Positions 56,781 to 64,000 of a DNA stretch of 64,000 nt are shown here, in pieces. Position numbers and translations under genes: made by a program. The notes under the pieces were generated by a model, which worked only from the letters and a program-made list of their open reading frames with translations, was not told the DNA's origin and searched no databases. The DNA lies in the NCBI RefSeq assembly GCF_964355755.1, contig NC_092676.1, positions 9,220,288 to 9,284,287 of the forward strand, read 5' to 3'. Numbering within the stretch: the stretch's first letter is position 1; every line of letters starts with the position of its first letter. The DNA is from Antedon mediterranea. Lineage: Eukaryota; Echinodermata; Crinoidea; Comatulida; Antedonidae.

Positions 56781-57202
56781 AGAACATGCCTATTGATTTT
56801 AAGGAAAATTGATATATTGGTCATGCCACAAAAGCTTATCTTCCATCGATATATTAAATAGAACACTGTATTCTTTTAACATGAACATATTCTTTGACAT
56901 GGATCAAAATATTAGTCGACTGGCAGGGGCGCCGCAAATCGCCACAGCTTCAAGACACTCCTCGACCATTATTCTGGTCAATCTTGATTTTAGAAAGGTC
57001 ATTTTTTTGCAATTCCGGAATTGTTTGTATTAAAAAATTATTTAAACAAAATTATTAACCCCAGCAGGATTTTAACATGTAAAGCTAATACATAAAGCAA
57101 AAACAAAATGTATCTTTCAACATGCTCCCAGTCAGTGGATATATTTTGACAAGTACTTCACTCAGTTTCTGAGTGCTTTCATTTCTTTGTTTGTTTGTTA
57201 CT
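56781..57202. other. Spacer between the two Helitron-type blocks
   Basis: About 420 bp with no recognised feature. A 74-codon frame (56809-57033) has no known motif and looks like chance. Confidence 0.4.
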
Positions 57203-57755
57203 TGGCAAAAAGAATTTTGCCAAGTATAGTATTCACTTTGTTTGTATGTATGTTTGTATGTTTGTATGTTTGTATGTTTGTTTGTTTGTTTGTTTGTTAG
57301 CACGATAGCGCCTACAGTTTTCAAGTTATCGTTCTAAATTTTTGGGTGTAGATAGGTATATACCTTCAGACCATGTCTATTGAAAATCAACAAAATTGGT
57401 TTATTAATAACTTCACAAATAATAAAAATGATATTATTGTCAGTCCGGCTAGTGTTAAAAGATAGGAGACAATTTTCAAAAGCCGGCGAGCAGTCTTAAA
57501 GTAACAAGTGTACTGAAATTACATTTTCTCGACAACTACTTGTCTAAAAAAACTCATTTTTGGACAAGAGGCAAGAGTTATAAATTGTGATTTGTAATTT
57601 TCAAAACATAATTTGATTTAATGTACAGGTTTTTTTGAGACGAGTAGTTTTAAAAAACCTATTTCTTTTCAAATTCACCCGTTTGTTTTTCGCGTTGGTG
57701 TTCTATTGTTATTCAAATTAATCTATTGTTAGTTGATAATTAGTTTTTTTAGTAC
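57203..57755 (+). repeat. Helitron 5' non-coding region, left part
   Basis: Starts with the inverted repeat CTTGGCAAAA/TTTTGCCAAG, then the TTTG microsatellite and a single ~370-bp unit (57374-57752). It is interrupted by the TIR transposon at 57765-59808. The flanking sequence resumes at about 59812 (TTATTTCATTCTGTACATAG), as at 56750 in the uninterrupted block. Confidence 0.6.
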
Positions 57756-57764
57756 CAGTGTGTG

Positions 57765-59808
57765 TCTTGGGTAGTAACAAAGTGCGAGGCAGCGAGGCAG
57801 GGAAGGCATGCGAGGCAAGTCAGAAATTTATGCGAGGCATCGTTTTACCATCATCAAAAAATGCGAGGCATCATTTTATCATTTCTCAAAATTGCAAGGC
57901 AGGAAATCACCGAAATTGAAGTAGCCCAGGCCTAGGTCCGCTAGGCTAGTTTTCTTTTGCACCTGCCTTGTATTTTAACCAACTTTATCCTGAATACCAC
58001 AGCTTAGAATTAGTAGGCCTACTTTAATGAAGAAAAATCACATAAAAGTAACAATAAATCCATTAAATTGGTGATTTTACAGACGTTGTTTTTCTCGCAT
58101 TTCGCACACTCAATGTTCAATATTTTGGTTTCTATGGAACGCCAAAAGAGCAAAATTAATTAAAGGGCTAAAAACTCTGTGGAATCCATTTATATTTAAC
58201 GCATTATTTGGTGAAAATCAAGTACAATTTCAATAGATTTTGTCACTGTCAGTAAGGAAAAATGTTACTGTTGATAATGTACACGGTTTCGTTAACCTTT
58301 TAAAGAATAAAATAGAAAAATTCATCATAATATCCTTAGTAGGATGTCCTAGGTCTAGACTAGGTAGTGATGTTGATTTAGGATCGATTATTATTCTTTG
58401 AAAACAGAACAGTATCAGCAGTAACATATTACAACATTTTTATTGACAAATTAACAAATATATTGAAATAAAACGTATTTTTCACCAATAAATGCATGAG
58501 AAATTGACGCATTCCACTGAGTTTTAGTCCTCTATTATCGTTGCTCTTTTGGCGCTCCATAGAAACAAAAATATTGAACATTGAATAAGTGAAATTAGCG
58601 AACAGTGTGCGAGAAACACGCCTGTAAAATCATTAATTTAAAGATTTATTTGTTACTTTTTATGTGATTCTTTCATTAAAGTACTCATGAGGTATACTTC
58701 TAAGGTGTGGTATTCACACGATAAAGTTAGTTATCAAATTTGGAGTAAAAATACAAGCAAAGGAAACTAGCGCCAGGTTTATTAGTACGTACATGGACAA
58801 CAATAAATAAAAATCGTTCGTAATATACCTAGCTTACTAAAACAGGAATAGTGTATCATTATTAAATATTACACCAATTATTATTTTATCAAAATTGATT
58901 AAATTATTTTCTACATAGGCCTCTTATCTAGGTTAGGGCTAAGCATATTAGCTAAAGTTTAATTTTAGGCCTAGTATTACAATTGTCGGACGTAAGTCTT
59001 TTTTCACACGCGCTCCAGAATTCTGTCGCAATTTTTTTCTTTGCGGCATGTTATTGGATCGGCATATAAGTTACCTTTTATTCACCGCCAGTTATTGAAC
59101 TTGTCCTGGCAATCGCTGTTCACCTTGTTTGCGAGAGAGGTACACGTGTTGTTCCTAGAGAATGGAATGTCAAAAATGTCTTTGGCACGCCGCTCAGAGA
59201 GAAGTCTGTGCGTTGCTGCTGAAACCACGTGCTATAGGAGGGGAATGCACCACAATCCTCTGAGCTGAGGGCTGAATCATTCCGCTACCTGCTAAATAGT
59301 AAAGAGGGATTTTCCATCTCTCGGGTCTACCGGATCTAGGCGCAGGGGTGTGACAAAATATTATTTTCACTCTGCTATGTTCGAGAGACATGTGAGTGAA
59401 CACGCTCGAAATGCCAACAAACATTGCAGTCATTTGATGAGTGTGTCGCTATAACAATTATTGTTTATCGAAAGTTGAAGACTGTCGTTCAGATTTTTGA
59501 ACCGTAGTTTGGGCACTTTTGTAAAAGTAAAATTTGACACGATATGACTTAAATGAAAAAACAATCGTTACATAAAAATAAACAACATGATGAATGTATA
59601 CACGAATCTATTTAGATACGCTTGTATCGATTGATTATTAGGCCTATAATATAGCATAATAGCACGTTAAGATATGCCTCGCACCTTTTTAAAATTGTAA
59701 ACTATATGCCGCGCATGCCTCGCACTTTTGGAAATGATAAAATGATGCCTCGCACAAATATTTGGCATGCCTCGCGTGCCTCGCTGCCTCGCACTTTGTC
59801 AACACTCT
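57765..59808. mobile_element. TIR DNA transposon, non-autonomous, ~2 kb, nested in the Helitron 5' region
   Basis: Both ends carry ACAAAGTGCGAGGCAGCGAG in inverted orientation, followed over ~130 bp by about six spaced GCGAGGCA motifs on each side. A possible 7-8-bp target duplication is TGTGTCT (57760 area and 59809-59816), which would suit hAT-like elements. The uninterrupted site is near 56740. No transposase reading frame was recognised inside. Confidence 0.72.
57945..58775. repeat. Large imperfect palindrome inside the TIR transposon
   Basis: Arms of ~230 bp (57945-58175 and 58535-58775) are inverted copies with a ~360-bp loop. Paired landmarks are GTGGTATTC with GAATACCAC, and CTATGGAACGCCAAAAGAGC with GCTCTTTTGGCGCTCCATAG. 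Confidence 0.75.
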
Positions 59809-60021
59809 GTGTCTTTCCTTATTTCATTCTGTACATAGGTATATACTTACAGAACGTGCCAGTCTCAGTACACCTGCACAATCTTATTTGCATAACAATG
59901 ATTGCATAACAATGCACGGCATACCAAGCCGACTACGATGAAGAACGAACGTAACAAAGAGAGCTATTAATTACAGAGAAAAACGTTGTGTGCGCCTGTT
60001 TAATGTTTTATACTTTAAAAA

Positions 60022-62393
60022 ATGCCTCGAACAAAAAAGAAAAGTGCAGATCAACGGAGAAAAGAATCGAGGTCATGTATGGCCAAGACTCGAGATAAGG
60101 AAACCACTGAGCACAAACAAGAGAGACTGGCCAAAGTAAAAACGAATGTTACAAGATCCCGAAGTAAGGAAACAACGGAACAAAAAAATGAAAGACTGGC
60201 CAAAGTAAAAACGAATGTTACAAGATCCCGAAGTAAGGAAACAACGGAAGAAAAAAAAGAGAGACTGGCCAAAGTAAAAACGAATGTTACAAGATCCCGA
60301 AGTAAGGAAACAACGGAAGAAAAAAAAGAGAGACTGGCCAAAGTAAAAAAGAATGTTACAAGATCCCGAAATAAAGAAACAACGGAACAAAGAAATGAGA
60401 GACTGGCCAAAGTAAAAGCGAGTGTTACAAGATCCCGAAATAAGGAAACAACGGTACAAAAAAATGAGAGACTGGTCAAACTAAAAACGAATGTTACAAG
60501 ATCCCGAAATAAGGAAACAACGGAACAAAAAAAAAGAGAGACTGGCCAAAGTAAAAACGAGTGTTACAAGATCCCGAAATAAGGAAACAACGGTACAAAA
60601 AAATGAGAGACTGGTCAAACTAAAAACGAATGTTACAAGATCCCGAAATAAGGAAACAACGGAACAAAAAAAAGAGAGACTGGCCAAAGTAAAAACGAGT
60701 GTTACAAGATCCCGAAATAAGGAAACAACGATACAAAAAAATGAGAGACTGGTCAAACTAAAAACGAATGTTACAAGATCCCGAAATAAGGAAACAACGG
60801 AACAAAAAAAAGAGAGACTGGCCAAAGTAAAAACGAGTGTTACAAGATCCCGAAATAAGGAAACAACGGTACAAAAAAAATGAGAGACTGGTCAAACTAA
60901 AAACGAATGTTACAAGATCCCGAAATAAGGAAACAACGGAACAAAAAAAAGAGAGACTGGCCAAAGCAAACCAAAATATAAAAAGAACTCGAAGTGTGGA
61001 AACTGCTGTTGAAAAGCGTGCACGACGTGACAAGGTGCGTGAGAATGTAAAAAACCAACGTCAGAAAAGACACTTAAGCATTACAAGTAGTGCAGAAGTA
61101 ATTGCTAATTTTCATAAACATGTGAAAGATGCTTCTGATTATATTTGTTGTTCGTGTCACAGATTATTATATCGGTGTTCAGTAGTACAATTTAAACCAC
61201 TGAATTATCAAAAGCTGAAAAGACAGATTTTTAATGCTATTTGTGGTTACAGAAGAACATCAATGGATAACAAAGAATGGATTTGTCACACATGTCATAA
61301 ATCCATAAAAAATGGGAAAATGCCATGTCAATCCAAAGCCAACAACTTACAACTTGCAGATCAGCCTCCAGAGTTGAAACATTTAAACCCACTTGAACTA
61401 CGACTTATTTCTCAAAGAATTCCTTTCATGAAACTGGTAGGATTACCACGTGGAAGGCAACATGCAATCCATGGTCCTGCAGTAAATGTCCCAGCAAAAG
61501 TGGACACTGTTTGTAAGTTGTTTCCGCGACTGCCTTCACAGAGTCAGTTATTGCCACTGAAGTTTAAACGGAGAAGAAAATACAAGTCATATTACATGTA
61601 TGATTATGTAAACCCTCAGAAGGTCCTGTCGGCACTTCGGTGGCTGAAACAAAACAATCCACATTACAAGAACATTAATATAAATCAAAACTGGACAGTT
61701 GAAGCGAAAACAGATAATAAGGAACTCTGGAAAGCGATGACTTGTGCTGATAATGAAAGTAATTTTTTTCAGGATCAAGTGGACCGTAGTGACATTGGTC
61801 GTGTTGCTGATGATGAAAGTAATTATTTTCCCGATCAAATGGATATTAGTGACATTGGTCGTGTTGCTGATACAAGTAATTATTTTCCGGATCAAGTTGA
61901 CCGTAGTGACATTGGTCGTGTTGCAGATGTAATTCACATGAGAGTAGTTGATGTGCCACGAGATGGCGACTGTTTATATTCAGCAGTATGTCATCAGTTA
62001 GAAAGCCTAGGAATCCATAAAACAGATCCTAAGTCTTTACGTCAACATACTGCAATATATATGTCAAAATATCCTGACTTTTACAAAGACTTTGTTTCTA
62101 ATCGTGTAGCTGACAGTGACCTGACTAATGCAGACACTGAACAACCCACGATCGCAGATGTTGTTATAGCACAAGTCAGTGACGCAGATACTCAGAGTGA
62201 AATTAGATGGCTCAGATATTTAGATGGAGTAGAGAATGGTTCCCAGTGGGGAGATCACATAGTGTTGCAAGCGATTGCAGATCAGTTCTCATTGAAAGTA
62301 CATGTACATACGACAAATAGCGTCCATGTAGAGAAAGTATGTTCAAGGGTTAGAACAGCTCATGAATTTCAAAACCACTTGGTGAAGTTGTAG
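60022..62393 (+). pseudogene. Helitron polyprotein N-terminal part (repeat region, DUF6570-like, OTU domain)
   Basis: Starts MPRTKKKSADQRRKESRS. Up to ~60980 it is a basic coiled-coil-like array of 23-residue repeats. The frame changes by +1 at 60528 (nine A's where sister units have eight) and again at 60872 (eight instead of seven), then stays open to 62393. Cys-x2-Cys pairs (CCSCH near 61150 and CHTCHK near 61285) suggest zinc binding. A DUF6570-like block (LISQRIPFMKLVGLPRGRQH) follows at about 61400-61700. Three ~63-bp repeats (DRSDIGRVAD) lie at 61776-61930. The OTU cysteine-protease domain has DGDCLYSAV (61962) and WGDHIVLQAIAD (62248) with the expected Cys and His. The stop at 62391 falls where a deletion seems to have joined OTU to Rep. 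Confidence 0.85.
60110..60990 (+). repeat. 69-bp in-frame tandem repeat (23-residue unit), ~13 copies
   Basis: Unit consensus RNKETTEQKKERLAKVKT, then (N/S)VTRS. From about 60430 two variants (EQKKERLAKVKT and VQKNERLVKLKT) alternate, so the later part is a 138-bp dimer array. The last units decay into the unique part of the protein. Antisense frames here are shadows. Confidence 0.93.
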
Positions 62394-64000
62394 ACTATGT
62401 ATCAAGAATAGAGTTTCAGGCACGTGGTTCGCCACATGCACACATGATACTATGGGTAAAAAATTCCCCCAAACTAGATGTGAACTCAGATGCCGAAATT
62501 TGTGCATTTTTAGATGAACGAATCTCTTGCACTCCTCCAGACAATGACCCTGATTTGCTTGAGCTTGTAGAGAACTTACAAGTACACAAACATTCAGCAT
62601 ATTGTCGCAAGAAAGGCTCTTGTAGATTTCACTATCCTCGACCTCCTAGTTCCAGAACACTTTTAGCCCGAGAACCTAATGACGAGCTTGCCCCTGCCAA
62701 AAAAAAAGGCTGCTAAACATGTGCTTGGTGCTGTACTTGATGTTATGATGGATGAGAACACAGATGTTAATAGTTCACTTTCACAGTTGTGTGAAACAGC
62801 AAAAACAGATGAAGTTGAATATATGAAATCACTCAGTATATCACAGAAAGGTACAACCATAATTATGGAAAGAACTTCATCAGAGCAATGTGTAAACACG
62901 TACAACCCTACTGTGTTAAAAGCATGGAAAGCCAATATTGACATACAATTCATTCTGGATGCCTTTGCTTGTGTAGTGTATGTGGCTTCCTACATGACTA
63001 AAAATGAAAAGGGCATGGGAGAACTGCTTAAACAAGCATGCAAAGAACACCAAGATAAAGAGGTGAAATCTGTGTTAAGACAGGTTGGTTCAGTGTTTCT
63101 GAATCACCGTGAAGTTAGTGCTCAAGAATCTGTCTACAGATTATTGTCAATGCCAATGAAAAAGGTTAGCAGAACTATAGTATTTATCAATACAGATCCA
63201 AAGAAAAGTAGAGCTGTGGTTTTGAAAAATGCTGACCAGTTGGAAAGTTTAGATGATGATCATGAAGATATTTTTCAAATGAGTATTGTGGATAGGTATG
63301 AACACAGACCAACCAGTCTAGAAAACATGTCACTGGCAGAATTTGCTTCTACATACACTGCAGATTACAAAGAGAAAAATAGAGACACAGATGACAGTGT
63401 TCCTGTTGTTTTTGATGATCCAGAAATACAATATGAAAAATGTTTTCCAAAGTACATCAAACTGAAAAACCAAAAAGGTTCTATGCGAAAACGCCGTCGA
63501 CCAGCAGTCATACGTTTTCGAAAGTTCAATGTTGACAAAGACCCGTCTAACTTTTACAGAGCCAAACTGATGCTTTATTTTCCATGGAGAAATGAGGACA
63601 ATGATCTTCTTGCTGGATACGATGAGTATAAAGATCATTATGAAGTAGTTTTTAAACAAGCTCTTGAAATAGAAGCCAAGTATTCTGTAAATGTCGATGA
63701 AATTGATCAAGCTGTACAAAGTGTAGAAAATGGCCCACCACAACATGTGTGGGACCTTCTAGCACCAGGGGCTGAACATGCCAATTTAGAAGATCAAGGT
63801 CAGGGATTTAGTGTTGAAAGAAACCTACAACAAGAAGACCTTGATGCAAATACAGAGTTATTTCAAAGGGCAGAAAATACAAGCAACAGTCGTGATATTA
63901 GTTATCGCTATGAACTGGAGGAAAACAGAGAAATTCTTAGCCCCAGTCAGTACAGACACATGATGCGCACCCTTAATACCAAACAAAGACAAGTGGTTCT
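62394..64000 (+). pseudogene. Helitron Rep (HUH endonuclease) and start of Pif1-like helicase
   Basis: The Rep frame opens at the 62390 junction with GEVVDYVSRIEFQARGSPHA; the HUH motif is His-Ala-His at 62435-62443. The usual ~100 or more residues of Rep before this motif are missing. After a +1 shift in a nine-A run (62699-62707) the frame is open to the window end. It includes YNPTVLKAWKANIDIQFILD and the two-tyrosine motif YVASYMTKNE (codons at 62979 and 62991), and it reaches the helicase start. Catalytic residues are present, but the first part of Rep is lost. Confidence 0.85.

Larger units (their letters stand above)
60022..64000 (+). mobile_element. Degenerate autonomous Helitron, 3' end beyond the window
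   Basis: Coding order: N-terminal 23-residue repeats, DUF6570-like region, OTU protease, Rep with HUH and two-tyrosine motifs, then the first residues of a Pif1-like helicase (LNTKQRQVV, 63973-63999) at the window edge. This is the known order of animal Helitron polyproteins. The coding region is interrupted by frameshifts near 60530, 60872, 62390 and 62700. Confidence 0.88.

Noticed and set aside
56809-57033. 74-codon frame with IATASRHSSTIILVN
   Set aside because: No recognised family, no splice context, between two repeat blocks.
59190-59340. Possible small structured RNA (snRNA or snoRNA) in a GC-richer patch
   Set aside because: I compared it with what I know of spliceosomal RNAs and U3 and saw no Sm site or conserved box. 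It lies inside a transposon.
60051-61033. Antisense frames rich in SLFRDLVTF or FLISGSCN
   Set aside because: Reverse-strand shadows of the 69-bp Helitron repeat.

Overview
The window is animal nuclear DNA: AT-rich, with intron-containing housekeeping genes, tRNA-derived SINEs, APE-type LINEs, a Helitron, MITEs and a large satellite-like array, and no sign of prokaryotic gene organisation. The protein sequences and the repeat types fit a marine deuterostome invertebrate, most likely an echinoderm. That assignment is inference; no marker gene proves it.

Layout. (1) 1-5957 is copy 1 of a ~6 kb direct segmental duplication carrying a decayed Ty3/gypsy integrase remnant. (2) 6115-14850, minus strand, is a complete 21-exon PFAS gene (FGAM synthase, purine step 4); all splice phases join without a frameshift. 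(3) 14960-18064 holds a LINE 3' fragment, a 175-bp tandem repeat and a ~900-bp tandem duplication with a gag-like open frame. (4) 18065-33986 is a 15.9-kb foldback-type element. It has ~310-bp terminal inverted repeats, a target-site duplication of up to 15 bp, and an interior made only of ~80 satellite units of ~181-190 bp in two opposed arms that switch orientation near 21640. (5) 35653-44990 is copy 2 of the segmental duplication, interrupted by an intact LINE whose ORF carries a canonical 2A peptide motif. (6) 45110-53567, plus strand, holds twelve exons of trifunctional GART (steps 2, 3 and 5). The first ~200 residues of its GARS domain were not found anywhere in the window. (7) 54562-55880, minus strand, is the 3' end of a cytosolic sulfotransferase gene, cut off by repeats. 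(8) 55881-64000 is Helitron-related DNA containing a nested TIR transposon, followed by a degenerate autonomous Helitron (23-aa repeats, DUF6570-like region, OTU protease, Rep) that runs off the right edge.

PFAS and GART act in the same pathway: GART makes GAR, then FGAR, PFAS converts FGAR to FGAM, and the AIRS domain of GART makes AIR. They are transcribed divergently here, separated by ~30 kb that is almost entirely mobile DNA. The most unusual object is the foldback element, whose insertion can be shown from an empty copy of the same site next door. The main structural puzzle is the missing 5' part of GART beside a near-identical direct repeat: either very large introns with PFAS nested or intercalated, a rearrangement, or a misjoin at the repeat.
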